Source of the DNA: Perkinsus olseni
Lineage: Eukaryota > Perkinsozoa > Perkinsida > Perkinsidae
Direction: 5' to 3'
NCBI GenBank assembly: GCA_013115135.1
Contig: JABANP010000134.1
Location: 55,287 to 119,286, forward strand
DNA: 64,000 nt
Part shown: piece by piece, positions 23,029-37,265 of the stretch
Layout of the letters: every line of letters starts with the position of its first letter
Position numbering within the stretch: position 1 is the first letter of the stretch
Notes under the pieces: generated by a model
Seen by the model: only the letters and a program-made list of their open reading frames with translations
Told to the model about the DNA's origin: nothing
Databases searched by the model: none
Translations under genes and position numbers: made by a program

Positions 23029-25045
23029 TCACAGCGAATGCCAACCCATCGGAACAAGGAGAGCCGATGGCCTGCGGAGACGACACTTCTGGAATGAACC
23101 GAGTCGAACATATTTCTTGGTCGGGTCCTCGAATATATCAAGTAGGTATTGGGGGGACGAAGGCTCTTCCGATGGTGATAAGGTGGTGCTGTCTACCCTC
23201 GCGGTCACCACTGTTCCTTCTCTTGGACATGCCCTCAGCTCTTCCCACGTAAGGCGGCACTTTATTGCTACTGAAAAGCTCAGAGCGATCCTTATCACAA
23301 CCCTTGCGGCCAAGGTCATTTGACGAGCTCTCTTCAGCGCTCGAATGGTCTAATAGTGTTTCCTCTTCACCGCCGGGCTCAGATGAGACTTTAGAAGGAA
23401 TATTCATCGGTCGCCTGAACGTTGAACCTGCAGGATGGAGGCGTCTAGACGAAGCCCTTTGATCAGAGTTCGCAGCATCTCTGATTGTTGCGTATACTGT
23501 GTCTGCCAGTAGAATGTTGTTGTACTCTCCTCTCTCGACGGTTTCTTTGATCGAGATACCAGCCATCGGGCTAGCAGTTGCAATTATACCCATACGGCGG
23601 TCCATATAGTTGCTCCCATCTATTCGCTCCGCCCTGAGCGCATTGCGTGGTGCCTCTGCAGGAATCTTGCAGCAAGATGAGGTCCCCTGAGCGCTTCTGG
23701 CTCTCCGTCACGCAACCCACCGTAGAGTTGTCCCACCGTCGTGATTCGCCTCAGCTTCGTCTTGTGAGGATCTCGAGAATGGTTCTCCGCCAACTCCATG
23801 CGTCTCTTTCTCCCACTTGGCATGCGGTCGACGCCGTTAACCTCCGTGTGGATGAGTCCGACTCTTGTCAAAAGTTTTGGCCGTCTCATACCCAGTATAT
23901 ACCGAATGTCGTCACCAATGAGGCGGATCGTCCGATTCCAGGCGGGGACATAACAGTTGAAATTAGAGCCTCTCTCGCTCAGGATCATGCTGGCATATGG
24001 AGGCGAATATAGACCCATCTTGAGTTTGAAGGCAAATGTACACTTATGGATCCCCTCATTCTTCAACGCTGCCCCGAAAGTCTCGTTTCTATATAAACCA
24101 GCCGGCGGAAATTAGCTATAGCATCGATGTCGCCGGTGATCTCACCATGGCTCACCGTGGTCTGTCTAGTATGAGATTGCTTGCGATCCAGACGACCAGG
24201 CTCGGCGTCAGTGGGGATGGCTTGAGCGAGATCACGCGTCCGTCGCGAACCGCTGCCACAATCCAAAGAAGATTGAATGACTCTAGTTGCGACTTCATGC
24301 CCAACATTGTGGGTATGTCCACTCTTACGCCGGCCTTCATCCACGTTCTCTACGGAGGTGAGCAAGACGGCGTTGTATTTCTCCTGCCCTGTCAAACCCT
24401 TCATCAGTGATGATACCCATTCGGCTGCCCTCGTCGTAGCCGCCCTCATTCTGCTCATTCTCAACCTGTCCAACTACTGGTGGCGATTCCACATTTTCAG
24501 CTCTGTCCTCCGGAGGCAACGGCCGCCAACTCATACGCACGGCTCCGCTAGGGAATACCATTCAAATTTGACCGCTTTCTATAGAATGACAGAGCACCAA
24601 GTCGGATGGTCTCAATGACCTTCGCCGTACGATGCCCAGTAACCTCCGAAGCGAGCGGCCATTGGAGTTCAGTTTACGAACCTCAGCGGGGATGTAGCAG
24701 TTCATCCCGGGGGCTCTCATTCTCGAGGTAACACTGGATAGATAGGCGAGCCTGACAGGGGTATCCCGTTCCTGGGCAAACGTGAGGGTACAATCGTTCA
24801 TGCCTTCGTTCTTCATCAGGATCCCGAAGGACTTGTTTTCATACAGACCAGGTTGTGGGAAGTGAGTAGCAGGGCTTGCTGAGTTCGGTTTCACATAGAA
24901 GTGACTTTTGCCATCGGGAGATCGGGAGCTCCGCACGATGGTAAGCGAAATGCCCTTTCTCCGACTGTTGGCGCGTTACAGCATACGACTGCCACACTAT
25001 GTTGAGGAGTGCTACACGGTAGGAGCATAATCATGTTATAAGCAT
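23029..25045 (-). pseudogene. Decayed family member, tandem unit A (copy 3)
   Basis: A broken two-domain copy. The start at 25045 reads MLIT followed by an in-frame TGA (25031-25033) exactly where the sister copy has Arg in MLITRLWL. Further on, SHFYVK stands where others have HSYAK. Domain 1 (FPQPGLYENKSFGILM, CYIPAE, LCHSIE) is cut by a TGA at 24562-24564 in place of the conserved Trp of TWM; the frame then continues MVFPSGAVRMSW. A GIITDEGFDRAGE motif follows. Frame changes near 24,340-24,420 and 24,060 precede domain 2 (NEGIHKCTFAF, PPYASMIL, CYVPAWN). The C-terminal part, with NSDQRAS, changes frame again near 23,210 before YLLDIFEDPTKKYVRLG. Two nonsense codons and several frameshifts make this a pseudogene. 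Confidence 0.75.
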
Positions 25046-25925
25046 GGTGGGTCCTACCGAGCCAGAAAAAGAAGGCAACTGACAACATATAACGATCGTT
25101 CGTACGAGGAGCCCGCTCCCATGGTTTGCTGGGCACCTCGCAGACAAGGCTCCGATCGGCGGGCTCTCTGTATTACGCGGAGTGGAACTAGCAGAAGGTG
25201 ATGGGCTCCACCAGCCTAACATGCCCTCGCAAGCGAGCAACCGTGTGAACAGTACCCCATGCGCCCTCGTCTCCTGCCTGGAACAGCAGATCGCCCGAAA
25301 GACGACTCCGTGGAAACTTCGTGCTCAAAAAAACATCTATCATACCTTTCAGACTGACTCCGCATGAGACCTCCATTCAAGTTGTATGAGCAGGCCTTCT
25401 GAAGTTCTCATGCACCAAGGTTAATCACAAAATCGATCTCAATCAAACTCTCATTTCCAAGCTTATCGCGTCAGTTACAGAATGAATAATAATACCAGGA
25501 GGCAGCCAAAGCCTTGTCACGAACATGACCGACTCAACTGCTATGAAGAACCCGAGCGCTCAGAACACGGACCCGTCGGAGCTTCCTGCGTGAACGCATG
25601 GAGCTTTCAATCAGTGAGATGTCTGGTAGGTGTCTGAATGTACGATAAGGTAGACCAATTAGTAGGCAATTATTGGGAGTTGAATCACTGTCAAGGTCGT
25701 GCCCGGCTGCCGGGCCCCGGCATCGATGGATTGGGGATCTTATCCGTACACGGCGCTGGGATCCACGAACACAATATCGATTCGCAATTTCTCGGCGAGA
25801 ATCATGACGCGCTATGACTTACAAACTAATGACACAACGCGAGATAACCAACACCCACATCGAATGCCAACATATCGGAACAGCGAAAACATGATTGGTT
25901 TTTGTGAGGCCGACGACTAGCAGAT
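25046..25925. other. Spacer between tandem units A and B
   Basis: No intact gene. It contains a repeated flank (a cctcgtctcctgcctggaac block near 25,270 that recurs near 28,065) and a relic signal-peptide start at 25,526. The unit boundary falls near 25,480, where gcttatc and agttacagaatg match 28,270-28,295. Confidence 0.5.
25447..25526 (-). pseudogene. Relic N-terminus of a family member
   Basis: From the ATG at 25526 the minus strand reads MFVTRLWLPPGIIIH, the signal-peptide start pattern of this family (MLITRLWL, MIATRLWL), but the frame closes soon and no domain follows. It suggests that a further copy once began here and was lost when the tandem units formed. Confidence 0.5.
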
Positions 25926-27793
25926 TCACTGCAAGAATAGGCCTAGCCGAATAGATCTCTCGATCGGGTCCTCAAATAGATCAAGTAGATCTTGTGAGGT
26001 CAAAGATTCCCCGGATGATGCGGATGCAACATAGGTGGTGCCGTCTGCCCCACGTCTAATACTGCTCCTCTTCTTGGAGATGTCCTCAACTCTCCCCGCT
26101 TCAGGAGTCACTTCATTCTTATTGACGAGCCTAGACTGATCTCTATGATCACGCTCACTCCCAAGCTCCTGTGGATCGTCTTTCTCAGCGTTCCACCGTT
26201 CTATTAAAGCGGTCCAGTGGTCTATTGAAGATTCCGCCTCTTCCACGATCCCCGATGAGACTTTATTGATCCGCATTTCGTCGGCATGAGCACTGCCCTG
26301 GGCATCAACACTCTCACGCTGGCGTTCACCTCCGCGAACAGCGGTTCCACTGCTGCCATCCCGTATCCCGCCTGCTACCTTGGTGGCAGCATTAATAACG
26401 ACAGCCTCTCTAGGGGGAACGTCCATTGGTTGCCTGAGCGATGTAACAGCAGGATGGAGGGTCCTGAGCCGCCCGGGAAGTGCCCTTTGATCAGAGCTCG
26501 TCACCTCGATGACTGTTGCATATACTGTATCTCCCGGTAGAATCTTGTACTTTTCTCCCTCGCCGGTATCTTCCCCCGAAATGCCAGCGATCGCTACCGC
26601 AGTTGCGAGAATGTCCCTACCATGCTCCGTATCGTAGCTTCCATCTATCCGCTGAGCCCTGAGCGCATTGCCTGGAGCCTCTGTGAGATGAGCTCCCCTG
26701 AGCACTTCAGGTTCTGCGTCGCGTAACCCTGAGGGGGGTTGTCCCACCATCGTAAATCTTCCTAGCTTCGTCTCCCTATAATCGTTCTCCGCCAATTCTA
26801 TAGGTCTCTTTCTCCCTCTTGGCATGCGTTCGAGGCCTTCGCCTTCCGTGTGGATTAGTCCGACTCTCTGTCTTCCACTACCGTGCCCCGCATTTTCTTC
26901 CGAAAGCAGGGGCTCCCAACTCAATAGCACCGATCCACTTGGAAGTTCCATCCAAGTTCTGTTGCTTTCGGCAGAGTGGCACAGCCTTATGACGGAGGGT
27001 TTCAAAGGTTCTTGCAGCCCCAGACCCAGTATTCTACGAGGCTGCTCCCCAAGAACGTGCACCTTCCTATTCCCCGCTGGGATGTAGCAGTTGAACTTGG
27101 AGCCCCTCTTGTTCACAATCATACTTGAATACGGAGCCACATAGTAACCACGCTCGATCTTGAGAGCGAAAGTGCACTTATGAATCCCCTCATTCTCTAA
27201 AATATTACCCCGAAAGTGCTGTTTACATAGAAGCCAGGCGGTGGGAAATTAGCTATAGCACCGGGGACCTTGCCATGGGTTACCAGTGTAGGTCGAGTAT
27301 GGGATTGGTTGCCATCCTCATGACGAGGCTCGTGGCCAGTACGGATGGCTTGAACGAGATGGCTTGTCAGGTGCAATCCGCCAGCAGAATTCGATTGAGA
27401 TTGAATAACTCTAGACGCGAATGGCGCCCTGTCACTGCCTTTGTCAGTAATGTCAGGTGCTGCGATAGTTCCCATTAGGCAGCCGCTGCCATTCTGCTCA
27501 TTCTCAACCCGTCCAACTCCTTATGGCGGTATTCTATTCTCAACCTTGTCCTCTGGGAGCAACGGTCGCCGCCGGCGACCGCCTGGTTGCTTCCCGGCGA
27601 CTCGCCGGAAACGAGATCCATGGCTCACTAGGGTTCGTTTAGCGTAGGAATGATCTTCCCTATCCGGGGATCGGTAGCTCTGCACGATAGTCAAAGGGCC
27701 CTTGCTCCCACTAACTGTGCTCATCATAGCATACGACTGCCATGATAGTTTGAGGAGCGCTACACAGTATAACCATAATCTTGTTATAAGCAT
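25926..27793 (-). pseudogene. Family member with domain 1 deleted, tandem unit B (copy 4)
   Basis: The start MLITRLWLYCVALL is at 27793, followed by REDHSYAKRTLVSHG. The sequence then jumps to RRPLLPEDKVEN, which in unit A lies after domain 1, so domain 1 has been deleted. A leader SHTRPTLVTHG and IANFPPPGFYVNSTFGVI follow. The frame breaks near 27,200 and resumes as APYSSMIV, CYIPAGNRKVHVLG, LKPSVIRLCHSAE and LPSGSVLL. The C-terminal half (27140 down) is a long open frame of about 400 codons with RGRKRPIEL (basic), GRDILATAVAIAGISGED, KKRSSIRRG and the tail SQDLLDLFEDPIERSIRLG, ending at 25926. One or two frameshifts separate the halves. It could still be translated in part. Confidence 0.65.
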
Positions 27794-28357
27794 GACGAAT
27801 TCTAGGCGGGAAATCAAGACAACTGACAACATATAACGATCTTTCTTATTATAAGCCATGCTCCTCAGACTTGCTGGGCAGCTCGGATACCCATACCTCA
27901 ATGCTCCTGAACGGCGGAGGCCGAACACAAGCGAGGGCTCTCTGCATCACGCGAAGTAAAATCAGCAGCAGGCTTCACCAGCTCAACGTGCCTTCACAAG
28001 CGACTAACCGAGTAATGTCACCTGCAGCTCCGTGATCAAGATGAGCGAGTGCCCTGTGCAACCCCGTCTCCTGCCTGGAACACCAGATCGCCCGGAATAC
28101 GTCTTCGCGGAAACTCGGTGCTCAAAGGATCATCTATCACGCGCTATACATCCACCAGGTTATCCCCGCGCGAGACCTTTGTCCATGTTGGGTGAGCAGA
28201 TCTTCTGAAGTTCACATATACTCAGGTTGAACACAACACCGAAATCAGACAAACCCTGATATCTGAGCTTATCAGGCGCAGTTACAAAATGATAAAGGCT
28301 ATGATCTGATTCTAAGTTCAGGAAAGATTCATCGAATTCATATCAACCTCCGACGAA
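27794..28357. other. Flank of tandem unit B
   Basis: No gene supported. Near 28,060-28,130 it repeats the 25,265-25,350 flank, and near 28,270-28,295 the unit boundary found at 25,480. These matches define a tandem period of about 2.8 kb. Confidence 0.5.
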
Positions 28358-28878
28358 CTATACGTTGACAACTTCCACAGCGACAACCTTGTCCGCAGTG
28401 ACTTCGAGCCCAAATGGTGAGAAGGCCAGCCTGGCGAGCTTGCAGTACTGAATTCCGAACGGGATACCAATTATAGAGATAAAGCAAAGTACTGCCGAGA
28501 ATATGTTAAAAATGGCGATGATCAGACCAGGAATGAACCACAGGCAGTTGCCAAGACAGTGGCAGGCGCAGCAGGCCGAACTGCCCTTGTCTTCAACCTG
28601 AGGAAGCGAACGCACTATAGGGTCGAACACGGCCCGCGGAACGAGTAGCAACAAAGGCCTAGCTTAGAACTTACTCTGTAGCCAAATGGTATGAAAGAGA
28701 GCTTAGCCATTTTGAAGCACTGTAGTCCGCATGGAATACCGATTATGGTGATGCAGAATATACAGCCGAACAGCGCCCACCAGAGAGCAGCAACCCAGCC
28801 GCCGGTCAATATCCATAGAATGTTGCAAGTCCAATGACCACAGCCTCGGCGATCTTCGACCTTAAATGCCTCAGCCAT
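28358..28878 (-). CDS. YccF-domain membrane protein, copy A
   Basis: Small polytopic membrane protein with two YccF-type (DUF307) halves, one per exon. Exon 1 (28675-28878, 68 codons) starts MAEAFKVEDRRGCGHWTC and has NILWILTGGWVAALWW, CITIIGIPCGLQCFKM and SFIPFGYR. A GT-AG intron (28598-28674) follows. Exon 2 (28358-28597) has NCLWFIPGLIIAIF, ISIIGIPFGIQYCKLA and SPFGLEV and stops at 28358. The product is 147 residues. The hallmark IIGIPxG and PFG motifs of YccF occur in both halves. Known YccF proteins are inner-membrane proteins of unknown function in bacteria; a eukaryotic two-domain version is unusual. The first of three tandem paralogues on this strand. Confidence 0.85.
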
Positions 28879-29160
28879 GTGTCACAACAACAGGAATAAG
28901 TTAACGCTGACGGGGAGGGATGAAGAGCCAAGGCAAAGCTGACACCATCACAACATACAATCGCCTAGGATTTCAGAGCCACCGGAATATCTTCAGACAA
29001 GGCTACCCAACAACACGAGACAGACAGATGATATTATAAACGATGAGTACTCTGGTATTAATAGGAACCCCTGGTAAGAGCAATCGCATGAAATACGACA
29101 GTTCGACGAGAATGTCGAAGATGAATCAATGCATCATCAGTGAAGCTAGTTGATAATTCA

Positions 29161-29752
29161 TCACACGTCTTGGACCTGCACTTCCCGTCTGATTTGCACT
29201 TCAAGCCCAAACGGGTGCATAGCAAGCTTTGCGAGCTTGCAATGCTGGATGCCAAAGGGAACACCAATAATAGATATGAATGATATGACAGCACAGATGA
29301 TCTCAAAGGCAGCTATTATAATTCCTGGAAGCCACCACAGACAGTTGCACAGCCAGTCGATGCCACAGCAGAGGATACCTCCTTTATCGATAACCTGACA
29401 GTCGAAGCACTCCATGACTGATCAATGAGCAGCGAATAAGCCTACCGACAGCCCCGTGTGAAATGTTAGAGGCAGGCGACGGAGCGAGAGAAAACGAGGC
29501 AAGGATACGGGAACTTACTTTGTATCCAAAAGGTAGGAGTGCAAGTTTGCCCATCTTGTAGCATTGGACTCCGAAGGGAATACCAACAACAGTGATGCAC
29601 AGTAGTAGTGCCAGTAGGAACCAAAACAGAGCAGGCAAGAAGGATCCACTCAATATCCACAGGAGGTTGCACAACCAAGCTGCGCAACCTCTCTTACGCT
29701 CCACGTGGAAGGTCTCGCCTCCTGAATCTTCGCTGCTGGAAGGAGAACTCAT
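29161..29752 (-). CDS. YccF-domain membrane protein, copy B
   Basis: Paralogue of copy A with the same two-exon plan. The start is MSSPSSSEDSGGETF at 29752; the in-frame TTG further up is not a start. Exon 1 (29519-29752) gives NLLWILSGSFLPALF, CITVVGIPFGVQCYKM and LLPFGYK. The intron ends ctgtcag, and exon 2 (29161-29394) has NCLWWLPGIIIAAFE, ISIIGVPFGIQHCKLA and HPFGLEV and stops at 29161. The product is 155 residues. An AG about 30 bases upstream of the ATG (aacactag) could accept a spliced leader. Serine-rich N-terminus unlike copy A, which may give a different targeting or regulation. Confidence 0.85.
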
Positions 29753-30115
29753 AAGAGAACGATTAGTCGAAACAACCAACTAGTGTTGCGCAATAGTCCT
29801 TGTGTTGCGTGCTGTCGTTGCTGCACTGCAGTACCCTCCAACAGCTAGCACTAGTCGTGAACGATATGGCTACGCATTCCAGCCGAAACCCATCATCGTC
29901 GGCAGGTTGAAACAACGCACGTCGCGATTTTCCCGCATTCATCCCCGGAAACACTGGGCTCCACTTCTTCACAACGAGCGCGGCATCGCTTCATTGACGA
30001 GTTGCGCGACTTGATCACATAAGAATAATCATAAATGTTTTTCGATGAAAACGAGAGAGGTGGTATCGGTTGCAATTAGCCAGTCAGTACAAAATAGGTT
30101 CTTAACAGAACGCTC
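29753..30115. other. Spacer between YccF copies B and C
   Basis: Short spacer with no supported gene. It holds the 5' flank of copy B and the 3' flank of copy C. Confidence 0.35.
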
Positions 30116-30661
30116 TCAGACATCAATCACTTCCACTGAGTTCCGCAGCGCAACCTCGTGACCAAACGGATTGAACGCTAACCCGGCAAGCTTGCAGCAC
30201 TGGATGCCAAACGGGATCCCGACGATTGTCACGAAAAGAAGAGCACGGCGGCCAGGACGTAGAAGATCGCAATGATTAAACCGGGAATAAACCAGAGACA
30301 ATTACACATGCAACTGCAACAGCAGGAATCGTTCTCCTTTTCACGAACCTGACAGCAAAAAGACAAGCTATTATGAACTAATCGTGAACCTTCTGCGAGT
30401 AGTTGTTTTGACCGCAACGGCGAACAGTACTGCAAACACGTCGGCGGCTGCTACCTGATAACCGAACGGTAAAAAGGAAAGCTTGCCATCTTCCAGCACT
30501 GCTTTCCACACGGTATTCCGACTATTGTTATGCATAGTATCACAGCGAGGAGAAACCATATAAGGGCAGTGTACCATCCAGCTAGGAGGATCCAAAGGAA
30601 GTTGCCGAAACCCTGCACAGCACCCTCTGCCCTCCTCCTGAGTGATGATTATCTCAGTCAT
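30116..30661 (-). pseudogene. YccF-domain gene, copy C, frameshifted
   Basis: A third paralogue starting MTEIIITQEEGRGCC at 30661. The first half shifts frame after GCCAG, continues FLWILLAGWYTALIW and CITIVGIPCGKQC in another frame, then shifts again before KLSFLPFGYQ, where one base seems missing. The second half has CNCLWFIPGLIIAIF, shifts frame at about 30,235 after AAVLFF, and continues TIVGIPFGIQCCKLA and NPFGHEV to the stop at 30116. At least three frame changes in an otherwise well-kept sequence suggest a young pseudogene; sequencing error is the alternative. Confidence 0.7.
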
Positions 30662-31211
30662 GATTACAAAAGAAAGCTTGTGCAGCAAGTCAAAAATCCA
30701 ACAAATTATCCAGAACGATGATAACTGACCGTAGAGCCCCTCGTGGACACGCGAAGACACCGACGACACAAATCTGCACAATCGTACGACCCACTGGCAG
30801 TTGAGGCCGGGAACGTGGCTGACCATACCACAAAACCTGTCTCCTACCGGCAGAGAGCAATACAGCTCTGAACCACAATTGAGATACTGAGCAATTGAGC
30901 TGAACTTGTCCGTCTCTATGGTCGATCAGACACGAGAGAGGCTGACGAGCAACGCAGGAGTCGTGTAAGGATCGGTATGGTAGGATCTAACGGGAGATCG
31001 AAAGTGCAGCTTCATCAGCCGGCGCACCGACCTTCACTGCGGCAGTTTGCAGGTACGACTATGAGAGAAGGACAGTTGTTTCATTTCAGGGCTGTAATGG
31101 AGAGCCGAAAACTCTCTCGACCCGACTACACAAGCACAAGATCACTTGCCAGTAGGAGTGAAAAACTTCGGCTTCCCTTAACACATTGATACCGTTGATT
31201 GAAAAATACTG
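30662..31211. other. Gap between YccF cluster and TANGO2-like gene
   Basis: About 550 bases with no supported gene. Short open frames on both strands have no recognisable motif. Confidence 0.35.
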
Positions 31212-32574
31212 TCAAAGCCACGCAAATTTGAATTTTGTCCACGGGCCGAACGAGCTGGTTGAACTCTCGTCGAGGGTGATGGGCCGCATCCACATGTGAG
31301 TTGCCTCGAGTTCACGGTCGACGATGAGCAGGGTCTGGGAGACTGTGCCGTACCTGAAAGGAATAGTACTGCACTATCCTCAGCCCAACACGTAGAGAGA
31401 ACAAACGAGCAGTCTATGATGATAACAGCTCCGCAGTTAAGGCGAACGGATTCTTCACATTACGTTATGCAATCCTTGCTTCCCGCAAGGAAGGGTGCCT
31501 GAACCATCCACCACTCACGGTCTGGATCCGGTGACCAGGTGGATATCATCTCGGCAGAGGCGCCCCATTGATCTGACAGCCACGCTCCGTTATCAGCGGC
31601 ACTCACAGCAGCAGCACGTACCCCTCGTGCAAAACAGGGTCGGAACGTGACATGATCTTTGACACAGCGGCAGTGACGTCTTCTAGACTCGAGTAGTCGG
31701 GGAGCTCAGCAATCAACTTCCGGCCCCGCTCCTCGAGGAATTGCGACTTGGGCCAGGGATGCTCACACCACGGTGCTTCATTGGACTTCACAAAAACTGG
31801 CAATCACCTCCATCGCTGGCTTCTTCAGACTGACTCCAAGCGCTACCTCCCTCCGCAATCTCTCGGATTGAATCATCCCATGCAACAGAACTCGTTGTGA
31901 GTGAGGGGTGCTTCGGGGCGTGGTTGTACACTCGAAGGCTAGGCTTGGCTGTGTATGTGTTATCGACATGAAATAGATAGTACGGATCGACTGAGGAAGA
32001 GCAGAGATGGTTTGCACGGCTCGTAGCGGACCAAGCAGACACTGGACAGGATGACAGCAGCCGTCCCGTGAGGCCGACGAACAATCTTTGAATGTTACGA
32101 GTCTTTTCAATTCTCACGACAGCACTGGAGGTTAACGACCTCCCCAGTCACTATGTAGAAAGATCTTTCCCCGCGGAGCATCATCAGTATTCTCCCCGTA
32201 CTACAGTGTGTCGTCGCGCTCGGTATGCGCGTTCCTGAAGCTACCGACTCCACCAGGCGTCCTCGCGACAGCTTCTCAGGGTCTTCATCCGGGTACCGTG
32301 TGAGACATCTGCAGTTGTTCAGCACGGCAAAACGACCAGATTGAACATGGAAGGCCATGTCCATGCCACCTGACCAGAAGATGCTCTCAACCCGAACTCA
32401 GACCACGACCTCTGACCTACCACCCTGAAAATCTCGAGCGCAGCAGAGCCCTGTAGAGGCTTCCACGGCGAGTGCACCCGTGCGCCTAGCTCGCAATTCA
32501 TCACGGTTGTGGGCGATGATGAGAGGAAAGCGCACTTGGGGACCCTTCGGCTGCAGCGCCAGTAGGATGCACAT
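31212..32574 (-). CDS. TANGO2: TANGO2-like NRDE-domain protein
   Basis: Homologue of the TANGO2/Ser-Thr-rich C21orf-like family, implicated in lipid and haem handling and Golgi/mitochondrial homeostasis. The start MCILLALQ at 32574 keeps the invariant Met-Cys. The diagnostic NRDE motif follows (FPLIIAHNRDELRARR), then GGMDMAFHVQSGRFAVLNN, DEDPEKLSRGRLVES, YYLFHVDNTYTAKPS, a helical stretch (WPKSQFLEERGRKLIAELP) and the C-terminal YGTVSQTLLIVDRELEAT, ending FAWL at a TGA (31212-31214). Exons switch frame about five times with GT-AG borders. The family is usually around 270 residues and this gene is consistent with that. It is read in the same direction as the DJ-1 gene, with 176 bases between them. 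Confidence 0.85.
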
Positions 32575-32750
32575 TCGCAACCAACGCCTCTCTGCCAGGG
32601 ACGCTGTGATGCGCCACGCCCAATCTTGGATCCTGCCCTCACTAGGTCAACTCAACAAGGGAGGAGAAATGAGAATTCTGCATCACAGAAGCGACATAAG
32701 ATTCACATAAGTCTTTGTGGTAGACAACACCATCACCAATGGATCCTTCT

Positions 32751-33719
32751 TTAGTGCTTTCCAGCAGCCTCGAGACGCAAGATCACATCCGGAGTCACGA
32801 GAAGGCCCTTCGCGACGGAGACCTGTGAACAACATGAACAGCAACATGAAGCTGATGACACCGGACACTTACAGCCTTATCACGACCCTGCAGCCTAGCG
32901 ACGCACTCAAGACCGAACTCGATGGCGGAACCGGGTCCAATGCTGGTGATGACCTGAACGATGGAAGTGAGAGCGAGCGAGAGAATCGTGAACCATTTTG
33001 AATTCACCCCAGATTCCGGCCCCTCACCTTGTTCGAGACAACTACGCGCTCAGGGCTGAGCTTCTTGGCGATGACTTCACGGAAAGCGGGAGCGTCATAG
33101 CAAGTGCACTTATCAACCTGTAAAGCCCACAGAGCTGCACTAGTGAAGGAACGGCGTGAGCACTTACATCGTCCAGGATACCGTTAGGGGCGAGGACGAC
33201 AGCGGGCGAGGCGCAGATGGCAGCTACCCACTTCCCCTCCGTGTGCTGGGTCTGAAAAACCATAAGTACGATCCTGAGCCCGAGATTGCATCGAGTGTTC
33301 GGGCGTTACCCTGAGCATGGTAGCTAGGAAAGCGTCATTTCCGAGGTGCTTAGCGCCGGGCATACCGCCAGGGCAGGCGATCATATCGAACTGCATCTCG
33401 GAGGCCTGATAAACACGAACGGTTATACGTTCCGAGCCCTTGTAAAGTTAATCACTGTACCTGCTCGAGGGTCATATCCGCAACCACATGCACACCTCTG
33501 CTGAGCTTGACATTGCGGTCGTGTCCAGGGCAAGCAACTGTGACTTTGCAGCCACCGCGAGCCTGAAACGGAGGGCATGAGTATAGGTCATCCGAAGGGA
33601 GACAAATGCCAAGTGAAGCCGGAAGCAAGAGAGGTCGCTGATCTCACCAGAACATCGACCGTGGCGTTGAACTCGATCTCTTCTGAGTCGTTAGCAACAG
33701 CAACCAACACGGAAGGCAT
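32751..33719 (-). CDS. PARK7: DJ-1/PARK7-like protein
   Basis: DJ-1/PfpI superfamily protein, a cytosolic glyoxalase/deglycase-type stress protein. The start MPSVLVAVANDSEEIEF is at 33719, two bases after an AG (cattcaag), a possible spliced-leader acceptor. Exons give ARGGCKVTVACPG, RGVHVVADMTLEQ, FDMIACPGGMPGAKHL, WVAAICASPAVVLAP (the nucleophile Cys in the AAICA motif), KCTCYDAPAFREVI, ITSIGPGSAIEFGLE and finally VSVAKGLLVTPDVILRL with a stop at 32751. The acidic residue of the first strand (EEIEF) and the elbow Cys are both conserved, so activity is expected. About 190 residues, as in the family. Confidence 0.9.
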
Positions 33720-34171
33720 CTCTTGAATGATTATTAACAATGAATCAACTAAATACTGAGCACACGTCACCACACATCCCCCCCTGACGACGTAGAAAGA
33801 AGAGACCCCCGAGGACCGTCCCCGCGAGGCTCCTCCCCTAGCCCAACGCGACGGCAGCCTCTGTAGCCATGAGAAGACGTCGGTAGCAAGTGTACAGGGG
33901 ATGAGCATTGAGCATGCCAACACTGACGAAGGAGCTGCATTCATCTACACGGAGGAGACAGCCTCACACAATACAGCTCGAACGAACCCGGAGTAGAAGT
34001 ATCTTAGCGCACCTACTTTATCCTTCTGACAGGGAAACACACAGACTAGAGAGAGCCAGCGAGCACGGCTACTCATAGTCCGTGCCTATGACTGTACTTC
34101 AGGCATGGCTTGGCTCTGACCGAAGAGTAGGGCCGAGAGCTCCCAGATCTCGCCAGAGACTTTTGTAAAGG
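33720..34171. other. Gap between DJ-1 and kinesin-13 3' end
   Basis: 450 bases with no supported gene; it holds the promoter side of DJ-1. An open minus frame above the DJ-1 ATG is probably 5' flank, not protein. Confidence 0.35.

Positions 34172-37265
<3,094 letters not shown>

Noticed and set aside
22507..28357. Transposon or CRISPR-like origin of the repeated 22.5-28.3 kb block
   Set aside because: No transposase, reverse transcriptase, terminal repeats or regular short spacers were seen; the repeats are duplicated genes with flanks.
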